This document shows positions 8,797 through 17,701 of a stretch of 64,000 nt of DNA, piece by piece. The stretch is from assembly GCA_002238925.1 (NCBI GenBank), contig MPNH01000008.1, positions 51,178-115,177 of the forward strand. Direction: 5' to 3'. The notes under the pieces are model-generated. The model was not told the DNA's origin. It did no database searches and saw only the letters and a list, made by a program, of their open reading frames with translations. The position numbers and the translations under genes are program-made. Each line of letters starts with the position of its first letter. Position 1 is the first letter of the stretch. The stretch is from Spirochaetaceae bacterium bin103. GTDB lineage: Bacteria > Spirochaetota > Spirochaetia > SZUA-6 > Bin103.

Positions 8797-9708
8797 ATGG
8801 AAAACTGGCTTGCAGAATGTACCGGTAGTTTCGGTCGGATCCTCACGACCTTTCCCGAGGGGTGTCAGATCCCGCTTCGGGAGTGGACCAACGACCTCCT
8901 GAGATTCCTGGTCGGTCAATTCGGGTGGATGCTCGATGCCGTGAGCGACCGTTTGCTGTTCCTGTTGCGCTACGTCGAGCTGTCTCTTTTGCGGCTGCCG
9001 TGGTGGCTGGTGATCGCGGCCGTGGCACTGGTGACGTGGCATTCGTCGCGCCGCCGCTGGTTGACGGTGGGGCTGGTTGTTTCGCTGGTGATCGTCGGGT
9101 TCTTCGGTCTGTGGGACGACACCATGCGCACCCTGGCAATCATGCTGGTGGCGACCACGCTCACCGTGGCGGTGGGGATTCCGGTCGGAATCGTCATGGC
9201 CACCTCGCCGCCGCTGCGCAGCATCATCAACCCGATCCTCGACCTGATGCAGACCATGCCGCCGTTCGTATACCTGATCCCGGTGGTGTTCTTCTTTGGG
9301 CTCGGCAACGTGGCGGCGATTCTGGCGGTGTTCATTTACGCCGTGCCGCCGATTATCCGGCTTACCAATCTCGGCATCCGGCTGGTGGATCCGAACACCG
9401 TGGAAGCGGCGGATGCGTTCGGAGCGACCGGCCGGCAAATTCTGTGGGGGGTGCGCATACCGCTGGCGATGCCCACCATCATGGCTGGCGTGAACCAGAC
9501 CATCATGATGGCGCTGGCGATGGCGGTGATTGCGTCGATGATCGGCGCGCGCGGGCTGGGCGCCCAGGTACTGCGGGGCGTCAACAACGGCGACGTGGGC
9601 ATGGGACTGGAGGCAGGCATCTCGATCGTGGTGCTGGCGGTGATACTGGATCGGGTAACGGCGGCCTACGGTGCGCGCCTCGATCCGACCCAGGCTGCAC
9701 GCGCATGA
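8797..9708 (+). CDS. proW: Glycine betaine/proline-type ABC transporter permease
   Basis: A 303-residue inner-membrane permease of the OpuAB/ProW family. Hydrophobic helices start near residue 67. The BPD-transporter core includes LDLMQTMPPFVYLIPVV and the EAA-type coupling loop (AADAFGATGRQILWGVRIPLA), which contacts the ATPase. Both are characteristic of betaine permeases. The ATG at 8797 (MENWLAEC) is preferred over a TTG 12 bases upstream. The stop overlaps the next start (ATGA), so it is translationally coupled to the ATPase. Confidence 0.9.
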   Translation: MENWLAECTGSFGRILTTFPEGCQIPLREWTNDLLRFLVGQFGWMLDAVSDRLLFLLRYVELSLLRLPWWLVIAAVALVTWHSSRRRWLTVGLVVSLVIVGFFGLWDDTMRTLAIMLVATTLTVAVGIPVGIVMATSPPLRSIINPILDLMQTMPPFVYLIPVVFFFGLGNVAAILAVFIYAVPPIIRLTNLGIRLVDPNTVEAADAFGATGRQILWGVRIPLAMPTIMAGVNQTIMMALAMAVIASMIGARGLGAQVLRGVNNGDVGMGLEAGISIVVLAVILDRVTAAYGARLDPTQAARA

Positions 9709-11063
9709 GCAGGCACGGCGCCAAGCGGGCCGCGGCGGCCGGCGGCGGCACTTCCCGCGACGGCGGGTCTTCCGGTGTGCGCGGCGCGGGCCGCCGGGCC
9801 GAGAGCGACATCGAAGTTACCGGCCTGTACAAGATCTTCGGCGCGCGCGCAAAAGAAGTGCTGGCGCGTGCTCAGTCCGGAGTCGGCAAGGACGAAATTC
9901 TTGCCGAGACGGGCCAAACCGTTGGTCTGCACGACGTGAACCTGCACATCAAGGGTGCCGAGACCTTCGTCGTGATGGGCTTGTCCGGCAGTGGGAAGTC
10001 CACCTTCGTGCGTTGCGTCAACCGGCTCATCGAGCCCACCGCGGGCCAGGTAATGATCGGCGGTGTCGACGTGGTCGGGTTGTCCGCGGACGAGATCAAG
10101 GCGCTGCGCCGCACCCGGATGAGCATGGTGTTCCAGCGCTTCGGCCTGCTGCCGCACCGCAACGTACTCAGAAACGTGGCCTACGGGTTGAGCGTGCAGG
10201 GCGTGTCCAAGGAGGAGCGCTGGGAACGCGCCCGGCAGTGGATCGACGTGGTAGGCCTGAAGGGTTACGAGCAGATGCGCCCGAGCCAGTTGTCGGGCGG
10301 CATGCAGCAGCGCGTGGGCTTGGCCCGGGCGCTGTGCACCGATCCCGAGATCCTGCTGATGGACGAACCGTTCAGCGCGCTCGATCCTTTGATTCGGCGC
10401 GACATGCAGGACGAGTTGGTGCGCCTGCAGCGCGAGCTGAACAAGACCATCGTGTTCATCACCCACGACCTGGACGAGGCGCTGCGGCTTGGCGACCGTA
10501 TCGCGATCCTGAAGGATGGCAGAGTGGTGCAGGTGGGCACGCCGGAAGACATCATCACCGCACCAGCCGACGAGTACATTGAGGACTTCGTCCGCGACGT
10601 CAACCGCTCGCGGGTGTTGAGCGCGGGTCTGGCGATGGATCCGGTGACCGCCTTGCCGCTCGACACCCACCCGCGCACCGCGCAGGAGACGTTGCAGCAG
10701 GAGCGGCGCCGGTTCGGGTTCGTGACCGACGAGGACGACCAGTGCCGGGGGCTGGTCCTTCTCGACGATATTTCCGCAGCGGTGCGCCGCGGCGACCGCG
10801 ATTTGGCCGCGGTGGTGCGTCCCGATGTTCCCACGGTGCGCGCCGGCCAGCATCTCGACGAGTTGCTATCCATCGCCGCCGACAGCCGCCTGCCGATCGC
10901 GGTGCTCGGCGAGCGCAAGCGATTGCTCGGCGCGCTAACGCGCCGCAACACCCTGGCGGCGCTGGCCGGCAACTGGTCCGAGGGCGGCGCCATGGAAAGT
11001 ACCGACAACGACCCCGGCAACGGACGGCAGGCGTCCCAAAAACCCGAAAAGCGCGACGCATGA
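9705..11063 (+). CDS. proV: Glycine betaine/proline-type ABC transporter ATP-binding protein with CBS region
   Basis: A 452-residue ATPase of the OpuAA/ProV family. After a Gly/Arg-rich start, Walker A is GLSGSGKST at 92-100, the signature is LSGGMQQ at 196-202 and Walker B is ILLMDEP at 216-222, with the H-loop in ITHDLDEA. The sequence before Walker A (LYKIFGARAKEVL) is diagnostic of quaternary-amine transporters. A tandem CBS-type regulatory region covers about 300-430; in OpuA such domains sense ionic strength. It overlaps the genes on both sides by 4 bases, consistent with one operon. Confidence 0.92.
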   Translation: MSRHGAKRAAAAGGGTSRDGGSSGVRGAGRRAESDIEVTGLYKIFGARAKEVLARAQSGVGKDEILAETGQTVGLHDVNLHIKGAETFVVMGLSGSGKSTFVRCVNRLIEPTAGQVMIGGVDVVGLSADEIKALRRTRMSMVFQRFGLLPHRNVLRNVAYGLSVQGVSKEERWERARQWIDVVGLKGYEQMRPSQLSGGMQQRVGLARALCTDPEILLMDEPFSALDPLIRRDMQDELVRLQRELNKTIVFITHDLDEALRLGDRIAILKDGRVVQVGTPEDIITAPADEYIEDFVRDVNRSRVLSAGLAMDPVTALPLDTHPRTAQETLQQERRRFGFVTDEDDQCRGLVLLDDISAAVRRGDRDLAAVVRPDVPTVRAGQHLDELLSIAADSRLPIAVLGERKRLLGALTRRNTLAALAGNWSEGGAMESTDNDPGNGRQASQKPEKRDA

Positions 11064-12517
11064 CTCTTCCCAGGCGTGCGCCGGGGGATTACTCTGGGGC
11101 GGTGCGAAGCAAAGGAGTGCGGCGCCGGGCTGGTGCGGCCGTTGCCATGGTGTTGGCGCTGGTGGCCGTTCGCGGCTGGGCGCAAGCAGGCGACGGTGCG
11201 CCGGGTCTGGAGCAGTTGGTGCGCGAAGCGATGGCAAGGGACACGGTCCTGCAGCAGCGCCAACTGGAGGTGAGCAATCGCCAGCGTGGCGTGGCCATGG
11301 AGGTGGCCGGCAAGGGATTCGCGCTTGCCTTGCGTCTGTCCGACCCCGAGGAGGAAGCCGGGCTGGTTGGCGTGACCGTCGATGAAGAGGGGGCGGAATT
11401 CGGTTTCGGGGTCGCCGCGGGCGTGACCGCGAATCTGCCGCATCCGTTCGGAAGCGTTTCGACGACCGCGACGGTCACCGGCCCGGCGGACGAAGACCCC
11501 GACGGCGAGACGCCGGCCTGGGAGCTCGGTCCGGTGGCGGTGAAGCTGTCGAGCGGCGTGGAACAGCCGCTCGGTTCGCTGCTCGGGCTCGATGCGACCG
11601 ACGCCGACGACCTGGAAGCGTCGCACGGCGTGGTGCAGGCGCGGCGGGCGGTGCGGGCGCGGGCGCGGGCCCTGGCCAACGCGGTCCTGGACCGGGTGGC
11701 GGCTATCATTGATGGCGAGAAGGCGGAGCGCCGCGCGCTGTTCGACCTGGAGGAACTGGAAGCCGAGGTGGTGCGCCGCCGCGAGGTGTTCGAGGAGAAC
11801 GAGGACAGCCACAGCTTTCAGTCCCTGTTGTTCGAGGTGGAACAGGAGCGCCGCGGATTGGAGACGACCCGGCTGCACCTGCGCGAGGAGCGCGCCGCGC
11901 TGGAACGCGACACCGGGTTCAGCCGCTTCGGTGAGCTGGCTGAGGGTCCGGTATCGATGCCGCTGGCGAGCGACGTCGAGTTCTCGCCGGACGTGATCGA
12001 CGCGACCGTGGGCCTGCGCGTAAGCGATCTGCGCATACGTGAGGATGACAATAGCCAGTGGCCGGAGGTGACCTTCGGCGCCGACTACGACTGGAACGAG
12101 GTGACGTTCTCGGCCGGTGTCGGCTTCAACCTCATCGTGCCGATTGTCGATGGCGGCCTGCGCGCCTTGCAGCGGGAGCGGCTGGCGAGTGGGCGCACCG
12201 GCGCAGAGCTCGCCGCAACCGTGGCGCGGCGCGAATTTGCCGACGCGCTGATTCAGGCGGAGCGCGACATCCGGGATCTCGAATACGCCACTTGGGAACT
12301 GCGTGAGCGAACCCGTCTGGCCACCCTCAGGGTGGACGAGGTGCGCGAGTCGCTGGCCGCCGGGGTAGTAACCGATGCGGACGTGACGCGGGCGGAGGTG
12401 GCGCTCGAACTCCTGGACTTCGATGCCCAGCTGCTGCGCGCGCGGCGCTGGCGGCTGGCGCTGGCGCTTGGCGCGCTGATTGATGCCGATCCGCTGGCCG
12501 CGCTGACGCTGCCGTAA
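11060..12517 (+). CDS. TolC-like outer-membrane/periplasmic coiled-coil protein
   Basis: A 485-residue protein with a signal peptide (hydrophobic core about 26-40, ending near GWAQAGD). Two long helical, charged regions (about 195-300 and 375-480) flank Gly/Ala-rich beta-like segments. The C-terminal half shows the TolC-family pattern of a tube-helix repeat (AERDIRDLEYATWELRERT) with a family-like end (RRWRLALALGAL). Overall similarity to canonical efflux TolC is weak. The ATGA overlap with the ATPase gene places it in the uptake operon, an unusual partner for a TolC-type protein. Confidence 0.5.
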   Translation: MTLPRRAPGDYSGAVRSKGVRRRAGAAVAMVLALVAVRGWAQAGDGAPGLEQLVREAMARDTVLQQRQLEVSNRQRGVAMEVAGKGFALALRLSDPEEEAGLVGVTVDEEGAEFGFGVAAGVTANLPHPFGSVSTTATVTGPADEDPDGETPAWELGPVAVKLSSGVEQPLGSLLGLDATDADDLEASHGVVQARRAVRARARALANAVLDRVAAIIDGEKAERRALFDLEELEAEVVRRREVFEENEDSHSFQSLLFEVEQERRGLETTRLHLREERAALERDTGFSRFGELAEGPVSMPLASDVEFSPDVIDATVGLRVSDLRIREDDNSQWPEVTFGADYDWNEVTFSAGVGFNLIVPIVDGGLRALQRERLASGRTGAELAATVARREFADALIQAERDIRDLEYATWELRERTRLATLRVDEVRESLAAGVVTDADVTRAEVALELLDFDAQLLRARRWRLALALGALIDADPLAALTLP

Positions 12518-12586
12518 CGGCGGTGCCGAGCGGTGCGGTAATGGCGGTGGCCGCGGCGTCCGCAAAGCGGTAGACTGACTAGCGAG

Positions 12587-12820
12587 ATGACGGTTCTACT
12601 TGCGGTTGGCCTGATGGTGTTGTGCGCCGCGTTTCTCGGCTTGCGCGTACTGTTCGGAAAGGATGAAGAGGTGCGCAAGCCGGGCTGTTCCAATGCCAAC
12701 GCGTTCATGGACGAACAGGAGGCATGCCCCATCTGCGGCGTCTCCGCCGGGGACGCGTGCGCCAGCGACGACGCCGCAACGGAACGTCCGTCCGACGCTC
12801 GCTCGCGCGCCCCGCGGTAG
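12587..12820 (+). CDS. Small membrane-anchored Cys-motif protein
   Basis: A 77-residue protein with one membrane helix (about 2-23), then a basic stretch and three cysteines arranged as C, 13 residues, CPIC. The layout of one helix followed by a short Cys cluster (GCSN...EACPICG) resembles small proteins annotated 'membrane or secreted protein' and, more loosely, the NqrM iron-delivery factor. Metal binding is therefore plausible but unproven. A TAGACT -10-like hexamer sits at 12571-12576, so the transcript may be almost leaderless. It converges with guaB, leaving only 7 bases between stops. Confidence 0.6.
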   Translation: MTVLLAVGLMVLCAAFLGLRVLFGKDEEVRKPGCSNANAFMDEQEACPICGVSAGDACASDDAATERPSDARSRAPR

Positions 12821-12827
12821 CGGGGTA

Positions 12828-14342
12828 CTACAGGCCGCCGGGAACGATCTCGGTTTCCTTCAGTATTACGTCGTGCGCGCCGCCCTCGCGCAGGCTGGTG
12901 GCGGATACCACGGTGAGCCGCGCGGTGTTGTGCAGCGTTTCGATGTCGGCCGCGCCGCAGTTGCACATGGTGCTGCGGATCTTGCTGAGCGTCTGGCTCA
13001 GGTTGTCGCGCAGCTCGCCGGCATACGGCACGTAACCGTCCACGCCCTCTTCGAACGCCAGCCCGCCTGCCGGCAGGTGGGCTTCGTAGCGCTGCCAGTT
13101 GCGCGCCCGGTTGGTGCCCTCGCCCCAGTATTCCTTGACGAAGTTGGTGCCCATGCGGATGCGCGGCGCCGGGCTTTCGTCGAAGCGTGCGAAGTAGCGG
13201 CCCATCATCACGAAATCCGCTCCCATCGCCAGCGCCAGGGTGATGTGGTAGTCGTGGAAGATGCCGCCGTCGGCGCAGATCGGCACGTAGTCGCCGGTTT
13301 CCTGCAGCCACTCGCGGCGCGCGGCCGCCACGTCCAGTACCGCGCTCGCCTGCCCGCGCCCTATCCCCTTCTGCTCGCGGGTAATGCAGATGGAACCGGG
13401 TCCCACGCCCACCTTCACGAAATCGGCGCCGGCCGCGGCCAGGTAGCGGAAGCCCTCGCGGTCGGCGACGTTGCCGGCGCCGACCCGCACCGCTTCGCCG
13501 TAGTGCTCGCGGACCCAGGCCAGGCAGTCGTGCTGGAACTCGCTGAAGCCGTCCGACGAGTCGATGCACAGCACGTCCGCCCCGGCGTCGATCAGCGCCG
13601 GCACCCGTTCCTGGTAGTCGTGAGTGTTGATGCCGGCGCCCACCATGAGCCGCTTCTCGTGGTCGATCAGCTCGTCCGGATTCTCCTTGTGCTGTTCGTA
13701 GTCCTTGCGAAACACCAGGTAACGCAGGCGCTGCTGGTCGTCGATCACCGGCAGGCAATTCAGCCGGTGCTCCCAGATCAGGTTGTTGGCCTCGCTCAGG
13801 GTGATGCCGTCGCGTCCGTATACGAGGTCGTCGAACGGCGTCATCAGAGTGGTCACCGGGGCGCCCGGGTCCACGTGGCCGATGCGGTAGTCGCGTCCGG
13901 TCAGGATGCCGAGCAGGCGCCCGTCGGAGGAGCCGGTGGCGGTGATCGCGGTGGTGGTGTGGCCGGTTCGGCGGCGCAGCTCCAGGAGGTCGCGCACGGC
14001 GGCCTGCGGCCCGAGGTTGGTGTCGCTGACCACGAAGCCCGCCTTGAATTTCTTCACCCGCTGCACCATCTCCGCCTGTGCGTCGATTGGCTGCGAGGTG
14101 AAGATGAACGCCAGCCCGCCGCTGCGCGCCAGCGCCACGCCCATGGTGTCGTCGGACACCGACTGCATCATCGCGGTGACCATCGGCACGTTCAGGTGCA
14201 GGTGTGGCCCCGCGGGCGGGCGGAATCGGGCCAGCGGCGCACGCAGGTCGACATTGGCCGGTATGCAGTCGCGGCGGGTCAGGTTGGGCAGCAGCAGGTA
14301 CTCGCTGAAGGTGCGCGACGTTTCGGGGACTATCGTGGCCAT
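12828..14342 (-). CDS. guaB: Inosine-5'-monophosphate dehydrogenase
   Basis: Converts IMP to XMP with NAD+, the committed step to GMP. The 504-residue protein has the barrel interrupted by two CBS domains (about 110-230). The active-site loop is [11 protein letters not shown] with catalytic Cys319. The flap region includes [14 protein letters not shown], and the C-terminus keeps the cysteine-containing STMCNCGA segment. Loop and flap wording differ from the Escherichia coli enzyme and recall the subgroup seen in protozoa and some bacteria. It is transcribed leftward, with 24 bases to the DAHP synthase upstream, so the two may be co-transcribed. Confidence 0.93.
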   Translation of the reverse strand: MATIVPETSRTFSEYLLLPNLTRRDCIPANVDLRAPLARFRPPAGPHLHLNVPMVTAMMQSVSDDTMGVALARSGGLAFIFTSQPIDAQAEMVQRVKKFKAGFVVSDTNLGPQAAVRDLLELRRRTGHTTTAITATGSSDGRLLGILTGRDYRIGHVDPGAPVTTLMTPFDDLVYGRDGITLSEANNLIWEHRLNCLPVIDDQQRLRYLVFRKDYEQHKENPDELIDHEKRLMVGAGINTHDYQERVPALIDAGADVLCIDSSDGFSEFQHDCLAWVREHYGEAVRVGAGNVADREGFRYLAAAGADFVKVGVGPGSICITREQKGIGRGQASAVLDVAAARREWLQETGDYVPICADGGIFHDYHITLALAMGADFVMMGRYFARFDESPAPRIRMGTNFVKEYWGEGTNRARNWQRYEAHLPAGGLAFEEGVDGYVPYAGELRDNLSQTLSKIRSTMCNCGAADIETLHNTARLTVVSATSLREGGAHDVILKETEIVPGGL

Positions 14343-14366
14343 GGCAGCCTCCTTGGCGGTTGCGGG

Positions 14367-15431
14367 TCAGACTGAGACGGCAACACCCTGCGGCGCACGC
14401 AACGCGCCGGTAAGCATCCGCTCGGTGGTATCCCAGCTGATGCACTCGTCGGTAATCGAGACGCCGTAGCTCAACTCGCGCGGATCCTCGGTAAGGTTCT
14501 GGCGGCCCTCGTACAGGTTGCTTTCCAGCATGACGCCGACAATCGGGCTGTGTGCGCACGCGGCGCGCTGGCTGATTACGCTGTTCCAGGCGGTTTCCTG
14601 GTTCTCGTGTTTCTTGCCGGAGTTATCGTGGCTGCAGTCGACCATCAGCACCGGCTCCAGGCCCGACCGCTCCAACAACCGGGCGGCGTTGTTCACGCTC
14701 TCCGAGCCGTAGTTGGCTCCCGAACGGCCGCCGCGCAGGATCACGTGGCCGGATGGATTGCCCTGGGTGCTGACCACGCCGATGCGGCCATCCTGGTCCA
14801 CGCCGAGGAACCGGTGCCGGCTGCGGGCGGAGGTGATGGCGTCGATGGCGACCTGCAAGTTACCGTCGGTGCTGTTCTTGTAACCGACCGGCATCGACAG
14901 GCCGCTGGCCATTTCGCGATGCGTCTGCGACTCGGTGGTGCGCGCCCCGATGGCCGCCCACGACACCAGGTCGGCAATGTACTGCGGTACGATCGGATCG
15001 AGCATTTCGGTGGCGGTGGGCACGCCGTACTCGTTGATCGACAGGAGAATGCGGCGAGCCGCCTGCAGCCCCTCGGGGATGCGCGACGAATAGTCCAGAC
15101 GCGGGTCGATGATCATGCCGCGCCAGCCGATCGTGGTGCGCGGCTTCTCGAAGTAGACTCGCATGACGATGTAGAACTCGTCGTGCACCGCTTCGGCCAG
15201 TTTCGCCAACCGCTGCGCGTACTCCAGTGCTGCGCGTTCGTCGTGGATCGAGCAGGGACCCACAATGACCAGCAGGCGCGGGTCACGGCGCGCGAGAATG
15301 TCGGAAATCGTGGCCCGCGCGCGCACGACGTTGTCGCTCGCGGCCGCAGACATCGGCAATTCCTTCTTGAGGGCGCGCGGCGTGATAAGCGGTTCGATGG
15401 CGTTTACGTTCAGGTCGGAGGTGCGTTGCAT
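14367..15431 (-). CDS. 3-deoxy-7-phosphoheptulonate (DAHP) synthase, AroFGH type
   Basis: Joins phosphoenolpyruvate and erythrose 4-phosphate in the first shikimate step. Family blocks are intact: LLVIVGPCSIHD near residue 54, the phosphate-binding MRVYFEKPRTT, GARTTESQTHREMASGLS, PVGYKNSTDG and MVDCSHDNSGKKH. Metal ligands include the Cys of GPCS and the His of DCSH. The start at 15431 (MQRTSDLN) aligns with family N-termini; a start 24 bases upstream is possible. Which of aroF, aroG or aroH it resembles most, and thus which amino acid inhibits it, cannot be told. Confidence 0.92.
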   Translation of the reverse strand: MQRTSDLNVNAIEPLITPRALKKELPMSAAASDNVVRARATISDILARRDPRLLVIVGPCSIHDERAALEYAQRLAKLAEAVHDEFYIVMRVYFEKPRTTIGWRGMIIDPRLDYSSRIPEGLQAARRILLSINEYGVPTATEMLDPIVPQYIADLVSWAAIGARTTESQTHREMASGLSMPVGYKNSTDGNLQVAIDAITSARSRHRFLGVDQDGRIGVVSTQGNPSGHVILRGGRSGANYGSESVNNAARLLERSGLEPVLMVDCSHDNSGKKHENQETAWNSVISQRAACAHSPIVGVMLESNLYEGRQNLTEDPRELSYGVSITDECISWDTTERMLTGALRAPQGVAVSV

Positions 15432-15481
15432 GCGGAGTCGAAACGGGTCGGGCACACTCTACGACATGCGCCGCCCGTTAT

Positions 15482-16813
15482 TCAACCAGCGCCGGCGCCG
15501 GGGGTAATCGACTCCAGGCCGCAGAACGGGCGCAGTACCTCGGGTACCGTGACGCCGCCGTCGGCGCGCTGGTAGCGCTCCAACAGCGCCGGCAGCAGCC
15601 GGCTGGTGGCCAGCCCCGATGCGTTCAGGGTGTGCACCAGCGCGGTTCCGGAAGCGCCGCGCGTGCGGATGCGGCCGCGCCGCGACTGGTAGTCGCGCGT
15701 GTTGGAGGCGGAGCTGACCTCCTCGTAGCTGCCCATGCTCGGGATCCAAACCTCGATGTCGCAGGTCTTGGCGGCCGCCGCGCTGCAGTCGCCGGCGGCG
15801 AGCTGCGAAACCCGGTAGTGCAGGCCGAGGTCGCGCACCAGTGACTCGGCGTGTTCCACCATGCCTGCCAGCGCGGCGTCGGACTGATCGGGCGCGACGT
15901 ACTGAAACAGCTCCACCTTGTGGAACTGGTGGCCGCGGATGGTGCCGCGGTCGTGGCTGCGGTAGCTGCCGGCTTCGCGCCGGTAACAGGGGGTGAATGC
16001 GCAGTACTTGCGCGGCAGGGTGTCGGCGGCAATGATCTCGTCCTGGTGAATGGCGGCCAGCACGGTCTCCGAGGTCGGGATCAGGATCTGGCCGTCGCTC
16101 CCTTCCGCGGCCTCGGCGGTGCTGACCGTGTCTCCGCCGTCGCTATCCTGGCCGGCGGCGAGCCGGTACACGTCCTGCCCGAACTTCGGGAACTGGCCGG
16201 AAACATAGCCGCATTGCGCGTTGACGAGGTGCGGCAGCAGCATCAGTTCGTAGCCGGCGGCGACGTTGCGGCTGATGCAATAGTTGATCAGCGCCATCTC
16301 CAGCAGCGCGCCGGCGCCGCGGTAGATCCAGAATCCGCTGCCCGCCACCTTGGCGCCGCGCTCGAAGTCGATCAGGCCCAGGCTGTCGGCAAGGGTCAGG
16401 TGGTCGCGCGGGTCGAAATCGTAGGGCGGCTGTTCCGACCAGGCGTGCAGTACGCGGTTGTGCTCCTTGCCGCCGCCTGCCACGTCGTCGTCCGGCACGT
16501 TGGGAAGCTGCTCCAGGAATTCGCGGATGCGCCGCTCCAGGACGGATCGGTCTTCATCGAGCGTCTTGATGCGCTGGCCAACGCCGCGCATCTCTTCGAA
16601 CAACGGCTGCACGTCCTCGCCGCCCTGCTTGCGGCGTGGAATCTGGCTGGAGACCTCGTTGCGGCGGGCACGCAGCCGGTCCGTTTCCGTAATCAGCTCA
16701 CGGCGCTGGTCGTCCCACGCAAGCACCTGGTGAAACTCGGTGCGCGGTCCGCGCTTGGCGAGCGCCGCCGCGGCGCGTTCCGGATCGGCCCGGATCCAGT
16801 TTAAGTCGATCAT
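15482..16813 (-). CDS. serS: Seryl-tRNA synthetase
   Basis: Charges tRNA-Ser and tRNA-Sec with serine. The 443-residue class II enzyme has an N-terminal tRNA-binding coiled coil (about 30-105), then the catalytic domain with motif 2 (CYRREAGSYRSHDRGTIRGH), the FHKVELFQY core and motif 3 near the C-terminus (LNASGLATSRLLPALLE). A short acidic/Gly insert near residue 235 is harmless. The ATG at 16813 (MIDLNWIR) matches the family start; the longer frame upstream is noncoding read-through. A 40-base gap separates it from the siroheme gene upstream, so they may share a transcript. Confidence 0.95.
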   Translation of the reverse strand: MIDLNWIRADPERAAAALAKRGPRTEFHQVLAWDDQRRELITETDRLRARRNEVSSQIPRRKQGGEDVQPLFEEMRGVGQRIKTLDEDRSVLERRIREFLEQLPNVPDDDVAGGGKEHNRVLHAWSEQPPYDFDPRDHLTLADSLGLIDFERGAKVAGSGFWIYRGAGALLEMALINYCISRNVAAGYELMLLPHLVNAQCGYVSGQFPKFGQDVYRLAAGQDSDGGDTVSTAEAAEGSDGQILIPTSETVLAAIHQDEIIAADTLPRKYCAFTPCYRREAGSYRSHDRGTIRGHQFHKVELFQYVAPDQSDAALAGMVEHAESLVRDLGLHYRVSQLAAGDCSAAAAKTCDIEVWIPSMGSYEEVSSASNTRDYQSRRGRIRTRGASGTALVHTLNASGLATSRLLPALLERYQRADGGVTVPEVLRPFCGLESITPGAGAG

Positions 16814-16853
16814 CGGCGCCCGAAAAGTAACACAAGCGGCCGGTTCGCGTCGC

Positions 16854-17639
16854 CTATGGGTTGCGTGCGCCGCGGCCGGGTTGCGGGCGCTGCCGCAGTT
16901 GTTCTTCGACCGAGGCCAGCTGCCGGCGCCAATCGGCCGGCAGTTCGACGGCGCCGCGCAGGCGCAGCCCGTCGGCCAGCCCGCGCAGCAGGGAGCGGCG
17001 TTCGCCGGGGTCGCCAACGCGCTGCTTCGCGAGCACGCGGATGCGGCCGAGGGTGTCGAGGTACTCCGCGAGGCCGGAGTCGGCGGCGAGCAGGTCGGTC
17101 AGGTCGCGGCGCAGACGGCTTGCCACGGCCGGCGCGGCATTGCTGGTGCTGATGCTGATGCGCAGGTGTCCGCAGGTGACCAGCGCTGCCATCGCGAGCG
17201 TCGAGTACTGCGGCAGGTCGTAGGTGTTGATCGGTATGCGGCTGCGCTGCGCCGCGGTGAACACGCGCTCGCACAAGGCAGGATCGGAGCGTACGGTGTT
17301 GATGATCAGGCAGGCGCCGCGCAGATCATCGGAACGGTAGCGCCGCCGCCGCCAATCGATGCGGCCGGCGGCCGCCAGATCGGCCCACCCCGTGCACAGC
17401 GCCCGCGCTACCCGCCCCCCCCGCCAGCCGTGCCGCCGGCCGCCCGCCAGATCGGCCACCCCGGTGCACAGCTCCGGCGCTACGAGCACCACGCGGGCAC
17501 CGGCGTCGAGCAGACGCAGCGTCTTGTCGAGCGCCTCGCCGCCGCCGCCGATCACCAGGCAGCGCCGGCCCGCGACATCGAGGCCGACTTGAAAGTGGGG
17601 GTTGAAATCCGCGCCCCCAAGCGTACCAATGGAAGCCAA
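16854..17639 (-). CDS. Precorrin-2 dehydrogenase/sirohydrochlorin ferrochelatase-type protein, with internal duplication
   Basis: Resembles the N-terminal half of CysG/Met8, which oxidises precorrin-2 and inserts iron for siroheme. The 261-residue protein opens with a Rossmann NAD motif (CLVIGGGGEALDKTLRLL) and ARVVLVAPE. The characteristic CLIINTVRSD, then PINTYDLPQYSTLAMAALV and ISISTSNAAPAVASRLR follow. Start is TTG, because a stop lies in frame just upstream. Residues about 53-105 contain a repeated unit (LCTGVADLAGG and LCTGWADLAAA) that adds 24 residues in frame. No C-terminal methyltransferase domain is present. Confidence 0.85.
   Translation of the reverse strand: MASIGTLGGADFNPHFQVGLDVAGRRCLVIGGGGEALDKTLRLLDAGARVVLVAPELCTGVADLAGGRRHGWRGGRVARALCTGWADLAAAGRIDWRRRRYRSDDLRGACLIINTVRSDPALCERVFTAAQRSRIPINTYDLPQYSTLAMAALVTCGHLRISISTSNAAPAVASRLRRDLTDLLAADSGLAEYLDTLGRIRVLAKQRVGDPGERRSLLRGLADGLRLRGAVELPADWRRQLASVEEQLRQRPQPGRGARNP
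17361..17483. repeat. In-frame direct duplication within siroheme dehydrogenase
   Basis: About 50 bases at 17361-17411 recur at 17433-17483, offset 72 bases (24 codons), with a C-rich spacer between. Judged by eye the copies are about 85% identical, so the event is older than the other duplications in this window. Confidence 0.8.
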
Positions 17640-17701
17640 TGCCTGCCATCATAGTGCGGGCCCAGCCCTGGGTAGAACCCTGAACAAGACAAGGATCGAA
17701 A

